From NCBI RefSeq assembly GCF_002482975.1, contig NZ_DLHA01000028.1, forward strand, positions 124,001 through 188,000: 64,000 nt of DNA, given 5' to 3'. Below the pieces are notes generated by a model. It saw only the letters and a program-made list of their open reading frames with translations, made no database searches and was not told the DNA's origin. The first letter of the stretch is position 1, and every line of letters begins with the position of its first letter. This DNA comes from Flavobacterium sp. UBA7680 (GTDB lineage: Bacteria > Bacteroidota > Bacteroidia > Flavobacteriales > Flavobacteriaceae). This document shows, in pieces, positions 40,762 to 50,499 of this stretch. The translations under genes and the position numbers were made by a program.

Positions 40762-41832
40762 ATGAGTACAACTCAAACAAGCAAAATTGAAATCAGAAAA
40801 GCTACTTCGTCTAAGATAAGTTCTGTAGACTTTGAAAACTTAAGCTTTGGTGCTGTATTTACAGACCATTTATTTGAATGTGATTACAAAAACGGACAGT
40901 GGCAGACTCCGGTCATTAAGCCTTATGCACCGATTTTAATGGATCCTTCTTCAAAAGTCTTTCATTATGGACAAGCGATTTTTGAAGGAATGAAAGCTTA
41001 TAAAGATGAAAATAATGATGTTTGGTTGTTTAGACCTGATGAAAACTACAAGCGTTTCAACAATTCTGCTGTACGTATGGCTATGCCTGAAGTTCCGGAA
41101 GATGTATTCTTGGAAGGTTTAAATGAATTATTAAAAATCGATCAGGAATGGATTCAAAGAGGAAACGGTGCAAGTATGTACATTCGTCCTTTTATGATTG
41201 CTACTGGTCCTGGGGTTATTGCAAATCCATCTGACGAATATAAATTCATGATTTTACTTTCTCCTGCAAAATCTTATTATGGCGGCGAAGTAAAAGTAAT
41301 TATTGCTGAACATTACAGTAGAGCTGCAAATGGTGGAATTGGTGCTGCAAAAGCTGCCGGAAACTATGCTGCACAGTTTTACCCAACTAACTTAGCAAAC
41401 AAAGAAGGTTTCCAACAAGTTATCTGGACTGATGATGCAACGCATACAAAACTGGAAGAAGCGGGAACAATGAACGTTTTCTTCAGAATCAACGATACTT
41501 TATTAACTGCTCCAACAAGCGAAAGAATTTTAGATGGTATTACCAGAAAAAGCTTAATTGCAATGGCTGAAAAAGAAGGATTAAATGTTGAAGTTCGTCC
41601 GGTAATTGTTTCTGAATTAGTTGAAGCTGCTAAAAACGGATCTTTAAAAGAAATTTTTGGAGCTGGAACTGCCGCAGTTATCAGTGTAATTAAAGGTTTC
41701 TCATATAAAGATGAATATTTTGAATTAGCTCCAATTGAGAATTCATATGCTTCATTCTTAAAAGAAAAATTAACAAGTCTTCAAAACAAACTTTCTGAAG
41801 ATACTTATGGATGGACAGTTAAAGTTCAATAA
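40762..41832 (+). CDS. ilvE: Branched-chain amino acid aminotransferase
   Basis: A 356-residue PLP enzyme of fold type IV. It transfers amino groups to the keto acids of Val, Leu and Ile. Typical stretches: FHYGQAIFEGMKAYK, LFRPDENYKRFNNSA, GASMYIRPFM, the PLP-lysine region GGIGAAKAAGNYAAQFYP (Lys in AAKAAG) and TKLEEAGTMNVFF, TSERILDGITRKSL. Length and motifs suit the BCAT class II type. Terminator follows. Confidence 0.95.
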   Translation: MSTTQTSKIEIRKATSSKISSVDFENLSFGAVFTDHLFECDYKNGQWQTPVIKPYAPILMDPSSKVFHYGQAIFEGMKAYKDENNDVWLFRPDENYKRFNNSAVRMAMPEVPEDVFLEGLNELLKIDQEWIQRGNGASMYIRPFMIATGPGVIANPSDEYKFMILLSPAKSYYGGEVKVIIAEHYSRAANGGIGAAKAAGNYAAQFYPTNLANKEGFQQVIWTDDATHTKLEEAGTMNVFFRINDTLLTAPTSERILDGITRKSLIAMAEKEGLNVEVRPVIVSELVEAAKNGSLKEIFGAGTAAVISVIKGFSYKDEYFELAPIENSYASFLKEKLTSLQNKLSEDTYGWTVKVQ

Positions 41833-41852
41833 TCCAATATCAGAATAAAAAC

Positions 41853-41886
41853 AAAACCCGACAGCATTCGTTGTCGGGTTTTTTAT
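41853..41886 (+). terminator. Rho-independent terminator after ilvE
   Basis: Hairpin AAAACCCGACA/TGTCGGGTTTT followed by T6. Confidence 0.88.
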
Positions 41887-41904
41887 TATATATCTGTAAT
41901 TTAT

Positions 41905-42055
41905 ATTAAACACATAGAAACATAGATTTAATGTGTTTAATAAAGAATACAAAAAGAAACATGTTTCTCACACATAGCTATGTGCATTAATGCAAGTGAA
42001 ACGTCTTTTTTATAAGCACCAAAAACTATGTCTCTATGTGTTTAAAACATTTGCA
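41905..42055. repeat. Spacer repeat 'acacatag/ctatgtg'
   Basis: Words AACACATAGAAACATAG, ACATAGCTATGTG, CTATGTCTCTATGTG in opposite orientations form a long imperfect hairpin between ilvE and the pyrophosphohydrolase gene. No gene seen. Confidence 0.5.
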
Positions 42056-42069
42056 CACAGAATTTCTCT

Positions 42070-42450
42070 TTATAGTAACTTAGAAAAATCAGGTTTAAAG
42101 TAATTTGGACCTTTCATTACTTTTCCGTCTTCACGATAAATTGGTTTTCCATCTTCACCAAGCTTACTCATATTACTGCGTTGGATTTCATCAAAAACAG
42201 CTTCAATTTTATCCTGCAGACCGTGTTCAATAATAGTTCCGCATAAAATATACATCATATCTCCAAGAGCATCAGCAATTTCGACTAAGTCATTATTTTG
42301 TACCGCTTCAAGATATTCTTCATTTTCTTCTTTCATTAAATTATAACGAAGCAGTTTTTTAGTTTCTCCCAAATCAGCAATTGGAATCTGGCTGTGACCT
42401 ATTTTAAAAGCAGTATGAAATTCAGTAACTGCGTCTAGTTGTTTTTTCAT
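42070..42450 (-). CDS. MazG/HisE-like nucleotide pyrophosphohydrolase
   Basis: A 126-residue all-helical protein. The Mg-binding pattern of the all-alpha NTP-PPase superfamily is visible: MKEENEEYLEAVQNND (E-x2-E-like) and EIADALGDMMYILCGTII (E-x3-D). Its single domain is short compared with full MazG. Such enzymes hydrolyse non-canonical or free nucleotides to monophosphate and pyrophosphate. The substrate cannot be told from sequence. Confidence 0.85.
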   Translation of the reverse strand: MKKQLDAVTEFHTAFKIGHSQIPIADLGETKKLLRYNLMKEENEEYLEAVQNNDLVEIADALGDMMYILCGTIIEHGLQDKIEAVFDEIQRSNMSKLGEDGKPIYREDGKVMKGPNYFKPDFSKLL

Positions 42451-42532
42451 GTTTTTATTCTATTAAATGAGTCGGCAAATTAGCAACAAATCGTATACAA
42501 TTCTCTAAATTTGTCAAAAATTATTTTTAAGT

Positions 42533-42721
42533 ATGTTTAGTCAAGGACAATTAATATTCGGACTCTGTTTTTTTATTGCATTTGTAATCGTAATGATTTT
42601 CGCTTACCGCAAAGATCTTGCACTTCACAAAGTTTTTTACAAAGGAAATTATAAAGTATTACTTGTATTTCTTCTTTTTATTGCCCTTTTATTTGTCATC
42701 AAAATCTTTTTAAAGAGATAA
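42533..42721 (+). CDS. Small two-helix membrane protein
   Basis: A 62-residue protein with two hydrophobic helices (about 6-24 and 40-58) and a basic loop (YRKDLALHKVFYKGNYK) between them. Such small inner-membrane proteins are common in Flavobacteria, with unknown function. It precedes the SRPBCC gene by 72 bp. Confidence 0.65.
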   Translation: MFSQGQLIFGLCFFIAFVIVMIFAYRKDLALHKVFYKGNYKVLLVFLLFIALLFVIKIFLKR

Positions 42722-42793
42722 TACAATCTATTATTTTTAGTTATTAGTTTAGACTCCCAAGAAAATTTATAACTTTACGAAAAACCTGCACCA

Positions 42794-44011
42794 ATGAAGA
42801 TTCTAAAATATTTATTTCTTTTACTTTTATTAAGTTTAGTTGCTCTTACCGTTTTTGTTGCTACCCAAAAAGGGATTTTTTCTGTTGAAAGAAGCAAAGT
42901 AATCAATTCTCCAAAAGCAACTGTATATAATTATGTAAATGACTTTAGAAACTACGAAGATTTTGAATCTTGGGCAGTTGAAGATCCGTCTTTTAAATTT
43001 ACTTTCCCAAATAAAACTTCCGGAAACGGAGGTTCTTTTTCCTGGTCTAGCGAAGAAGAAGCCGGAAATGCCATTACACTAAAAACAAAAGATGGTGAAA
43101 GTATTGTACAAAAAATGAAATACGACGGCACCGAAGCTGATGTAACATGGACTTTTAAAGATACGCTTGCAGGAAAAACAAAAGTGACCTGGAAAGCAAA
43201 AGGAACAATGAGCTTTTTGTTTAAAATATATGCGGCATTAAATGGCGGTTCAGATAAAGTTATTGGAACTATTTACGAAAAAAGTCTTGTAAACATTGAC
43301 AAAAACCTGGATTACGAAACCAAAACTTACGCTGTAAAAGTAGATGGAGTGGTTAAAAAAACCGAAACTCCGTATATCAAGCAGACATTTACAAGCGAAA
43401 TTGCTAAGATTAATAAAAATGCCAGAATTGTAATTCCGAAACTGATTCATTTTAGCGAAACCAATGATTTAAGCGCAAACGGAAAACCTTTTATTATTTA
43501 TCACACTTATGATACTGCAAAAGGATTAGCAAAAATCTCCATTTGTTTACCAATTAATAAAGAGATTTCGATTAGTCCGGGAAGTGATATTTTATCAGGA
43601 AAATTAAATGGTTTTGACGCTGTTAAAACCACTTTAAAAGGAGATTACACGCATACAAATGAAGCAATTGCAAAAACAACAGCTTATATCAACAATCAAA
43701 AAATTATACCTGAATTAGGATGGTCACATCTTGAAATTCTGTCTGTAAGCAAATTAGATACAAAAAGCCCTTCTAAATTAGTTACAGAAATTTATTTCCC
43801 AATTAAACCAAAAGTAGTTCCCGCTTCTGTTACAACACCTGTTTACACTTATGGAACCGACACTGGAATTGAAGTTGACGCTGAAACTGGAACGCCAACA
43901 ACACCAAAACCAGCAGCGCAAAAACCTGCAGTTCAAAAACCAGTTACACCAAAACCTGCAGCACCCGCAACAACAACTCCTGCAAAAACAGAAGAAGACT
44001 CTGAATTTTAA
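42794..44011 (+). CDS. SRPBCC-domain protein with GyrI-like domain and Pro/Ala-rich tail
   Basis: A 405-residue protein with an N-terminal membrane helix (6-26). A SRPBCC/polyketide-cyclase-like domain follows (VERSKVINSPKATVYNYVNDFRNYEDFESW, VTWTFKD). A second domain from about residue 195 resembles GyrI/effector-binding folds (ISICLPINKEI). The low-complexity tail is rich in Thr, Pro, Ala and Lys (TPKPAAQKPAVQKPVTPKPA). It may bind a hydrophobic ligand at the membrane. Upstream of an ECF sigma operon. Confidence 0.75.
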   Translation: MKILKYLFLLLLLSLVALTVFVATQKGIFSVERSKVINSPKATVYNYVNDFRNYEDFESWAVEDPSFKFTFPNKTSGNGGSFSWSSEEEAGNAITLKTKDGESIVQKMKYDGTEADVTWTFKDTLAGKTKVTWKAKGTMSFLFKIYAALNGGSDKVIGTIYEKSLVNIDKNLDYETKTYAVKVDGVVKKTETPYIKQTFTSEIAKINKNARIVIPKLIHFSETNDLSANGKPFIIYHTYDTAKGLAKISICLPINKEISISPGSDILSGKLNGFDAVKTTLKGDYTHTNEAIAKTTAYINNQKIIPELGWSHLEILSVSKLDTKSPSKLVTEIYFPIKPKVVPASVTTPVYTYGTDTGIEVDAETGTPTTPKPAAQKPAVQKPVTPKPAAPATTTPAKTEEDSEF

Positions 44012-44086
44012 TTTTTTTAAGGTTGGATTAAACCTTTTGCTTAAAATTCATTCTAATTTAATATAAGGATTGATAAATCAAGAAGT

Positions 44087-44629
44087 TTGACCGACGAAAA
44101 GGAATTTATACAACAATTATTAGATCCTAAAACGCAAAACACAGCGTTTCAAAAACTTATATCTGATTATCAAAGACCGCTGTATTCTCATATTCGAAAT
44201 ATTGTTTTGAATCATGATGATGCAGATGATGTTTTGCAGAATACTTTCGTAAAGGTATTTCAGTACTTAAAAAACTTTAAAGGAGAAAGTAAACTCTTTT
44301 CATGGATGTATCGAATTGCGACAAACGAAGCTTTGACTTTTTTAAATCAGAAAGCAAAATTAAAAGGTATAACTTCTGAAGATTTACAAAATAAAACGAT
44401 CGACAATCTAAAATCAGATGTTTATTTTGATGGAGATGAAATCCAGATCAAACTTCAAAAAGCAATCGTTACACTGCCAGAAAAGCAGCAGCTGGTTTTT
44501 AAGATGAAATATTTTCAAGAATTAAAATACGAAGAAATAGCAGAAATTCTTGGCACATCCGTTGGTGCATTAAAAGCATCATATCATCATGCGGTGAAAA
44601 AAATTGAATTATATGTTACAACAAATTAA
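44087..44629 (+). CDS. ECF-type RNA polymerase sigma factor
   Basis: A 180-residue sigma-70 family protein. Region 2 spans about 20-90 (YQRPLYSHIRNIVLNHDDADDVLQNTFVKVFQYLKNF) with SKLFSWMYRIATNEALTFL. Region 4 is LPEKQQLVFKMKYFQELKYEEIAEILGTSVGALKASYHHAVKK. The start codon is TTG at 44087; no better in-frame ATG precedes it. It is followed by a membrane-anchored protein likely to be its regulator. Confidence 0.93.
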   Translation: MTDEKEFIQQLLDPKTQNTAFQKLISDYQRPLYSHIRNIVLNHDDADDVLQNTFVKVFQYLKNFKGESKLFSWMYRIATNEALTFLNQKAKLKGITSEDLQNKTIDNLKSDVYFDGDEIQIKLQKAIVTLPEKQQLVFKMKYFQELKYEEIAEILGTSVGALKASYHHAVKKIELYVTTN

Positions 44630-44662
44630 ACCTTTTATAGCAAATCTTATCTTACAGACATT

Positions 44663-45076
44663 ATGAAAGAATTAAAATTAGAAAACGAACCGAAAGTAAA
44701 ATCAGGATTTAAAACTCCGGATCATTATTTTGATACCCTTTCGGCAAAAGTTTTAGAAGAGATTAATGAAAGAGAAGTAAAAGTAATTCCTCTTTATAAA
44801 CGCAAAAAAGTTATTTCGATAGCGGCGGCTGCGGCAGTTTTTGTTGCCTTTTTGATTCCAACTGCAAATCACTATTATAAAGCATCAAAAGAGCTTGACG
44901 AAGCAACATTAGAAACGTATTTGACTTATCAATCAAACTTAAATCAATACGATTTAATTAAAGAGTTAGACACTAAAGACATTGACAAATTAAATAAGAA
45001 TGTTGCATTAGAAGAAGAAACACTGGAGGATATTTTAGCAACAAATCCTAATATTGAAAATTTAATTTCTGAATAA
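44663..45076 (+). CDS. Membrane-anchored protein, likely anti-sigma partner
   Basis: A 137-residue protein with a cytoplasmic N-terminus (about 1-50: KSGFKTPDHYFDTLSAKVLEEI), one membrane helix (VISIAAAAAVFVAFLIPTA) and an acidic periplasmic tail with coiled segments. Gene order after an ECF sigma factor and topology suggest an anti-sigma role, but the zinc-binding ZAS motif is absent, so this is inference. The KTPDHYFD motif is common in such Bacteroidota sigma-linked proteins. Confidence 0.65.
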   Translation: MKELKLENEPKVKSGFKTPDHYFDTLSAKVLEEINEREVKVIPLYKRKKVISIAAAAAVFVAFLIPTANHYYKASKELDEATLETYLTYQSNLNQYDLIKELDTKDIDKLNKNVALEEETLEDILATNPNIENLISE

Positions 45077-45094
45077 AAACAAAATTATACAAAT

Positions 45095-45550
45095 ATGAAA
45101 ATCAAAAATATATTAGCATTACTTCTGTTTTTAGTTACTTTTTCATTTTATGCTCAAAATGATAAAACAGATGAAAAACGTGAAAAAATTAAAGCTTTTA
45201 AAGTTTCGTTTTTAACTACAGAACTTGAGCTTACGCCAACAGAAGCAGAGAAATTTTGGCCCATTTACAATGCGTACGATGACAAACAATTTGAATTGCG
45301 TCATGATAAAATGAAAACGTATCTGAATAAATTAGACGACGATAACATCAATTCAATTTCAGAAAAAGAAGCCACTACATTGTTATCTCAAATTGAATGT
45401 ACGGATAAAGAATTGTATCTTTTACGTGAAAAGTTTATGACAAACCTAAAAAAGATATTGCCGGCAAAAAAAATATTAAAGCTTAAAAAATCTGAAGATG
45501 ATTTTAACCGAAAATTATTAAAACAATATCGGGATAAAGCAGGAAAGTAA
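45095..45550 (+). CDS. Periplasmic helical sensor-like protein (Spy/CpxP-like)
   Basis: A 151-residue protein with signal peptide (to FYAQ). The mature part is helical with the word LELTPTEAEKFWPIYNAYDDKQFELR, which resembles the LTxxQ-type repeats of Spy/CpxP-like proteins in Bacteroidota. It is third in the operon sigma factor, membrane protein, periplasmic protein. The three could form an envelope-stress sensing line, but only the order supports that. Confidence 0.7.
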   Translation: MKIKNILALLLFLVTFSFYAQNDKTDEKREKIKAFKVSFLTTELELTPTEAEKFWPIYNAYDDKQFELRHDKMKTYLNKLDDDNINSISEKEATTLLSQIECTDKELYLLREKFMTNLKKILPAKKILKLKKSEDDFNRKLLKQYRDKAGK

Positions 45551-45572
45551 ATTCCTTTAAGACACAACAGTG

Positions 45573-45626
45573 ATAAGAACCCTATATAATAATACTTACT
45601 TTATTATTTAGGGTTCTTATTTTTTA
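45573..45626. terminator. Bidirectional terminator after the ECF operon
   Basis: Hairpin ATAAGAACCCTA/TAGGGTTCTTAT with T6 on the plus strand. It lies between convergent genes and overlaps the end of the next gene by a few bases. Confidence 0.75.
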
Positions 45627-46685
45627 TTTAAAGTTTAGCCGAACTACTTTATTGTATCCGGCTGCAATTGCAGTATTTCTGTTAACGAAACGAATGGTGA
45701 AAAGTTTAGAATCTGTAGACAATTGTGTCCAGTTTTCGCCTCCATTTTGAGAATATTGAATTCCTTCAGAACCAACACAAATAATCTCTTTGCCATTTCC
45801 ACCCGGAACATATTGTATGCAAGAAGCATATCCAAAGCCCAAATCCTGACCAATTAATTCCCAAGTTTTCCCACCATCTTTTGTATAAGCTTTATTACCT
45901 GATTTTTTGTTTGGAAGATCATAATCTCCTCCTGCAATAAAACCATGTTTTGCATCATAAAAATCGGCTGTATAAATACCCGTCATAGCTTTTCCCTGAA
46001 CAATAGGAGTTTCTACAACTTTCCATGTTTTTGCTTTATCTGGAGAATAAAAAACACGAGCCTTTTTTCCGCCAGAAACCAGCCACGTATCGTCTCCTTT
46101 AACAACTATATTCGTATTACTTGCGGCAAAAGCTGCTTCGCCGGTTGCATTTGTAGGTAGTTTATCAGACAATAATTTTGTCCACGTTTCTCCTCCGTCA
46201 CGAGTTACAATTACAGAAAAAGTATCTTCTGTAGGATCTCCAATTGCAATTCCTTCTTTATCATTCCAAAACTGCATACTGTCGTAAAAAACCTTTGCAT
46301 TAACTTCTTTATAAACTAACTTAACTTTATGGTCTTTTTTAGAAACCGAATAAAGCAAAGCCGGATTAGAAACACTTAATAAAAAGATGTTTTTTGAGTT
46401 TTGTGCAATACTTCTAAACTCTAATTTTAACGTATCACGGTAGATATGTTCTTCAAATTTTTCTTTCTTATCTAAATCGTAATAGCCAAAACGTGAGTTA
46501 TCTCCTCCATACCAAACTTTATCTTTATCAATTAAGATCGCTCGTATACTAATTTTATCCTGAAATAATGTATCGATTTTAACTGATATAAAACCACTGC
46601 TAAAAGCTTTTTTATTGCTGATATTAAGCGTTCTAAAAGACATTAATAAAATAAAAACACCAAAAAATAAAATTAGTTTTTTCAT
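45624..46685 (-). CDS. YCF48/BNR-repeat beta-propeller protein, exported
   Basis: A 353-residue protein started at MKKLILFFGVFILLMS (46685), with a signal peptide. Repeated BNR/Asp-box words S-x-D-x-G-x-T-W occur: TRDGGETWTKL, SPDKAKTWKV, TKDGGKTWELI and SQNGGENWTQL. These mark a six- or seven-bladed propeller of the Ycf48/photosynthesis-system-II-assembly-like type, common as outer-surface or periplasmic proteins in Flavobacteria. Annotated relatives are often called oxidoreductases, without evidence. Confidence 0.8.
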   Translation of the reverse strand: MKKLILFFGVFILLMSFRTLNISNKKAFSSGFISVKIDTLFQDKISIRAILIDKDKVWYGGDNSRFGYYDLDKKEKFEEHIYRDTLKLEFRSIAQNSKNIFLLSVSNPALLYSVSKKDHKVKLVYKEVNAKVFYDSMQFWNDKEGIAIGDPTEDTFSVIVTRDGGETWTKLLSDKLPTNATGEAAFAASNTNIVVKGDDTWLVSGGKKARVFYSPDKAKTWKVVETPIVQGKAMTGIYTADFYDAKHGFIAGGDYDLPNKKSGNKAYTKDGGKTWELIGQDLGFGYASCIQYVPGGNGKEIICVGSEGIQYSQNGGENWTQLSTDSKLFTIRFVNRNTAIAAGYNKVVRLNFK

Positions 46686-46922
46686 AAAAATTAAGATTTG
46701 TTCAATGCTAAAATACAATTATTTCTAACATCTCAAATATGTTTTGTTTATTTTCAGAAAATAATAATTTCCCATATTTTTTGTTCAATCAAAATTCAAT
46801 TACAATTCAACAAAAACATAACAAACTACAAACGTGATATTTACAAACCAAAAGTATCAAATTTAATTTGTGGCACAGTAATTGGATATCTCCTATCACA
46901 AATAATTTAATATGATTTAGTC

Positions 46923-48239
46923 ATGAAAACGAAATTACTTTTAATAGCGGTTGTAGCATTAGTTTTTGGTTCATGTGGTGCACAAAACCAAACTACTGTT
47001 TACGCAAAAAACTCAGATATAAGTGATAATTTAGATTTAAGAGCAGTTGCCTCTATGTTTGGTGAATCTGCTAATCTTCAGGATTTTGAAAGAAGATTAA
47101 ATGATCCAAAATACCAAATATCAAACCTTGATTTAAATGGCGACGACGAGGTTGATTATTTACGTGTAATTGAATCTGTAGAAGACAGAACTCACGTTGT
47201 AATTATTCAGGCCGTTTTAGATCGCGATGTTTATCAGGATGTTGCTACAATTGATGTTGAAAGAGACAATTACAATAAAGTAAGCGTACAGGTTGTAGGT
47301 AATACTTATTTATATGGTGACAACTATATTTATGAGCCGGTTTATAGTGTAGCTCCGGTAATTTATACTTCATTTTGGATTACTAATTACAGACCATACT
47401 ACTCTACTTGGTATTGGGGTTACTACCCAACTTATTACTCAGCATGGAGACCTTACCCAGTGTACAGATACAGAAACAATGTAAATGTATGTATCAATGT
47501 TCACAACAATTACAATTATGTAAACACAAGAAGAAGTTACAGAGCTCCGGTTCTTTATGAATCAAGACGTACTTACGGTTACGAAAGAATGAGACCAAAC
47601 AATAGCTTTGCTCAAAGACATTCTAATGTAAGCAACAGATATGATTTAGATCAAAGAAGAGTTGCAAGCAGAGAAGCTAACAGATCTCAAAACACTTATA
47701 ACTCTGACAGATCAAATTCAGGAAGACCAACTTCTACCGAAAATAGAAACACAAACAGAGATTACAGCAATAGCAACAGAAATAATTCTGACAGAAGTTA
47801 CAACAATACTAATCGTGCAACAACTAACAGAGATAATAATGCTGGTAATGCAAATACTCCTGTAAGAACAGATAATACTCCGAGAACAGAGACAAGAGAT
47901 TATAACAGAAATAATTCAACTGCAACTGTTCCAAGAGGAAACTCAGAAAACAGAAATTATTCTAATAGAACATCTTCACAAACAAATGAAGCACCTAGTA
48001 GAAGTTATTCTGAAAACAGAGCAAGCAGACCAGCTCAAACTCAATCTGCTCCTGTTCAAAGAACTGAAGCTCCGAGAAGCTACGAAAACAGATCAAGTTC
48101 TCAAAGCAGTTCAAACGCTTCAAGACCTCAAAGTGCTCCACAACGTTCCGAATCACCAAGAGTAAGTCAGGAATCAAGAGGCAGCCAACCTCAAAGAGAA
48201 AGCGGTTCAAGCTCTAGAGGCGGCGGTAGAAGAGGTTAA
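46923..48239 (+). CDS. Lipoprotein with Tyr-rich middle and Asn/Arg/Ser-rich tail
   Basis: A 438-residue protein with lipobox FGSC at Cys19. A conserved N-terminal domain of about 110 residues follows (DISDNLDLRAVASMFGESANLQDFERRLNDP, NLDLNGDDEVDYLRVIE). A Tyr/Trp-rich segment (YRPYYSTWYWGYYPTYYSAW) comes next. The last 220 residues are low-complexity Asn, Arg, Ser and Thr. The first domain is seen in other flavobacterial proteins of unknown function. The tail is probably disordered and surface-facing. Confidence 0.7.
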   Translation: MKTKLLLIAVVALVFGSCGAQNQTTVYAKNSDISDNLDLRAVASMFGESANLQDFERRLNDPKYQISNLDLNGDDEVDYLRVIESVEDRTHVVIIQAVLDRDVYQDVATIDVERDNYNKVSVQVVGNTYLYGDNYIYEPVYSVAPVIYTSFWITNYRPYYSTWYWGYYPTYYSAWRPYPVYRYRNNVNVCINVHNNYNYVNTRRSYRAPVLYESRRTYGYERMRPNNSFAQRHSNVSNRYDLDQRRVASREANRSQNTYNSDRSNSGRPTSTENRNTNRDYSNSNRNNSDRSYNNTNRATTNRDNNAGNANTPVRTDNTPRTETRDYNRNNSTATVPRGNSENRNYSNRTSSQTNEAPSRSYSENRASRPAQTQSAPVQRTEAPRSYENRSSSQSSSNASRPQSAPQRSESPRVSQESRGSQPQRESGSSSRGGGRRG

Positions 48240-48265
48240 GAATATATCAATTTATAGTAAAAATT

Positions 48266-48297
48266 AAAAGCACAATTTGGGGATTGTGCTTTTTTTT
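48266..48297 (+). terminator. Rho-independent terminator
   Basis: Hairpin AAAAGCACAAT/ATTGTGCTTTT followed by a T run, before kup. Confidence 0.85.
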
Positions 48298-48338
48298 ATC
48301 TTTTTAATTATAATAGCTGCTAATTTGTTTTAAAACAG

Positions 48339-48346
48339 TAAATTTG
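48339..48346 (+). promoter_or_regulatory. kup promoter -7 box TAAATTTG
   Basis: Exact match to TAnnTTTG, 26 bp upstream of the kup start codon. Confidence 0.65.
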
Positions 48347-48371
48347 CAACCGTCTTTTATTAAAAATATAC

Positions 48372-50351
48372 ATGAGCGCATCGCATAAAAACTTACATAG
48401 TAAGTTGTCTATAGGGGGTTTATTGATAACATTGGGAATTATTTATGGAGACATTGGGACGTCTCCTTTGTATGTAATGAAAGCCATTCTTGGCGATCAT
48501 ACCATAAATGCAGATATTGTATTAGGAGGTATTTCCTGTGTTTTCTGGACTCTTACTTTGCAAACTACAATAAAGTACGTTCTTATTACCCTAAGTGCCG
48601 ATAATCATGGTGAAGGTGGTATTTTCGCATTATATGCATTAGTCAAAAAAACAAAAATTCAGTGGCTCATTGTGCCCGCCATTATTGGAGGAAGTGCCTT
48701 GCTTGCTGATGGTATTATAACGCCTCCCATCTCAATTTCATCTGCAGTTGAAGGTATTAGGGCATTCTACCCTACAATGGAAACCAAGACCATTATTACT
48801 ATTGTAATTAGTATTCTTTTTGTCCTATTTACTATACAGCAGTTTGGAACTAAGTTAGTTGGTAAGTTTTTCGCACCAATGATGTTGATTTGGTTTGCCA
48901 TGCTTGGAACTTTGGGTATTATACAAATTATTCACTTCCCGGAAGTAATTAAAGCTATAAATCCTTATTACGCTTATCATTTACTTTCAGTTCATCCTGA
49001 TGGATTTTTTGTTCTTGGATTTGTATTTTTATGTACAACCGGGGCCGAAGCTTTGTACTCAGATATGGGGCACTGCGGTAGAAAAAACATTAGAATCAGC
49101 TGGATTTTTGTAAAAACTACTTTAGTATTAAATTACTTTGGTCAGGCTGCTTACTTAATTCACCATGAAGGAAGTACATTACAGCAATTAGGAGGAGAAA
49201 ACGGAAATCCGTTTTATTTAATTATGCCGCATTGGTTTTTACCATTCGGAATTGTGGTCGCAACTTTAGCTGCCGTAATTGCATCTCAGGCCCTTATCAG
49301 CGGATCGTTTACATTGATAAATGAAGCAATGCGTTTGAATTTCTGGCCAAAAGTAAAAATCAAATATCCTACCGAAGTTAAAGGACAATTATATATACCG
49401 TCAATTAACTGGTTATTGTTTTTTGGTTGTGTTGGAATTGTATTACACTTCGAAAAATCAGGAAATATGGAGCATGCATATGGTTTAGCGATCATTTTAT
49501 GTATGATCATGACAACCATTTTACTGAACTATTATTTAATCATGAAACGTGTGAAACTATATTTTATGGTTCCGCTTATCACGATTTATTTATTGATCGA
49601 ATTTAGTTTCCTGATTGCAAACATTACAAAATTTGCCGAGGGAGGTTATGTAACTTTAATCATTGCAACGCTTCTTATTTCGATAATGACGATTTGGTAT
49701 TTAGCTAAGAAAATCAACAAAAGCTATACTAAAATCATCAAAATTGACGATTATAAAAAAGTATTAGTAGAATTAAGCCAAGACTTATCTATTCCTAAAT
49801 ACGCAACGCATCTGGTTTACATGACAAACGCGAACCGTGTTGACGAACTGGAGGAAAAAGTGATTTATTCAATTTTACAAAAACGTCCAAAAAGAGCCGA
49901 TATTTACTGGTTTGTACACGTAAACATTTTGACTGAACCTTATAAAACGCAATATAAAGTTACCGAAATCGCGAAAGACGATATCTATAGAATCGATTTC
50001 AACTTAGGATTTAGAGAGCCGACGAAAATCAATTTAATGTTTAGAGAAGTTATTCGTGACATGGTAAAACGCGGAGAAGTGGATATTACAAGCCGTTACG
50101 AATCATTAAACAAAAACAATATTATTGGTGACTTTAAATTTGTATTGTCTGAGAAATTCTTATCCAATGACAATGACTTAAGATGGCACGAAAATATTAT
50201 CATGAACTCTTATTTCTTTATTAAGAAACTGAGTTTATCTGAAGAAAGAGCTTTTGGTTTAGACAGCAGCTCCGTAAAAATAGAGAAATTCCCGATGGTG
50301 CTTCACGCTCCGGAAAATATCGGATTGACAAGAATAACGACAAAAGAATAA
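48372..50351 (+). CDS. kup: Kup potassium uptake protein
   Basis: A 659-residue K+ transporter. It opens with the invariant Kup motif LGIIYGDIGTSPLYVMKAI. About 12 membrane helices follow, with GEGGIFALYAL and TTGAEALYSDMGHCG (the Asp is thought to bind the cation). The soluble C-terminal domain of about 200 residues is present. It takes up K+ with H+ at the inner membrane. Single-gene unit with its own promoter and terminator. Confidence 0.96.
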   Translation: MSASHKNLHSKLSIGGLLITLGIIYGDIGTSPLYVMKAILGDHTINADIVLGGISCVFWTLTLQTTIKYVLITLSADNHGEGGIFALYALVKKTKIQWLIVPAIIGGSALLADGIITPPISISSAVEGIRAFYPTMETKTIITIVISILFVLFTIQQFGTKLVGKFFAPMMLIWFAMLGTLGIIQIIHFPEVIKAINPYYAYHLLSVHPDGFFVLGFVFLCTTGAEALYSDMGHCGRKNIRISWIFVKTTLVLNYFGQAAYLIHHEGSTLQQLGGENGNPFYLIMPHWFLPFGIVVATLAAVIASQALISGSFTLINEAMRLNFWPKVKIKYPTEVKGQLYIPSINWLLFFGCVGIVLHFEKSGNMEHAYGLAIILCMIMTTILLNYYLIMKRVKLYFMVPLITIYLLIEFSFLIANITKFAEGGYVTLIIATLLISIMTIWYLAKKINKSYTKIIKIDDYKKVLVELSQDLSIPKYATHLVYMTNANRVDELEEKVIYSILQKRPKRADIYWFVHVNILTEPYKTQYKVTEIAKDDIYRIDFNLGFREPTKINLMFREVIRDMVKRGEVDITSRYESLNKNNIIGDFKFVLSEKFLSNDNDLRWHENIIMNSYFFIKKLSLSEERAFGLDSSSVKIEKFPMVLHAPENIGLTRITTKE

Positions 50352-50372
50352 TCTACTTGCAGAAATCTCTTC

Positions 50373-50412
50373 AGAAAAACACTCTTTTAAAACTTTATCA
50401 GAGTGTTTTTCT
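50373..50412 (+). terminator. Rho-independent terminator after kup
   Basis: Hairpin AGAAAAACACTCT/AGAGTGTTTTTCT followed by CTTTT. Confidence 0.8.
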
Positions 50413-50474
50413 CTTTTAAAAGGAAAGCTAAATAACAATCATAATTAAAAATTTAACTTTCAATCAATTAATAG

Positions 50475-50482
50475 TACCTTTG
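50475..50482 (+). promoter_or_regulatory. -7 box TACCTTTG of the methyltransferase gene
   Basis: Exact TAnnTTTG, 17 bp upstream of ATG 50500, leaving a very short leader. Confidence 0.65.
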
Positions 50483-50499
50483 CAACTCAAATAATTAAA

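Noticed and set aside
41905..42055. A coding gene or regulatory RNA after ilvE
   Set aside because: It consists of inverted 'acacatag' words only, with no consistent ORF.
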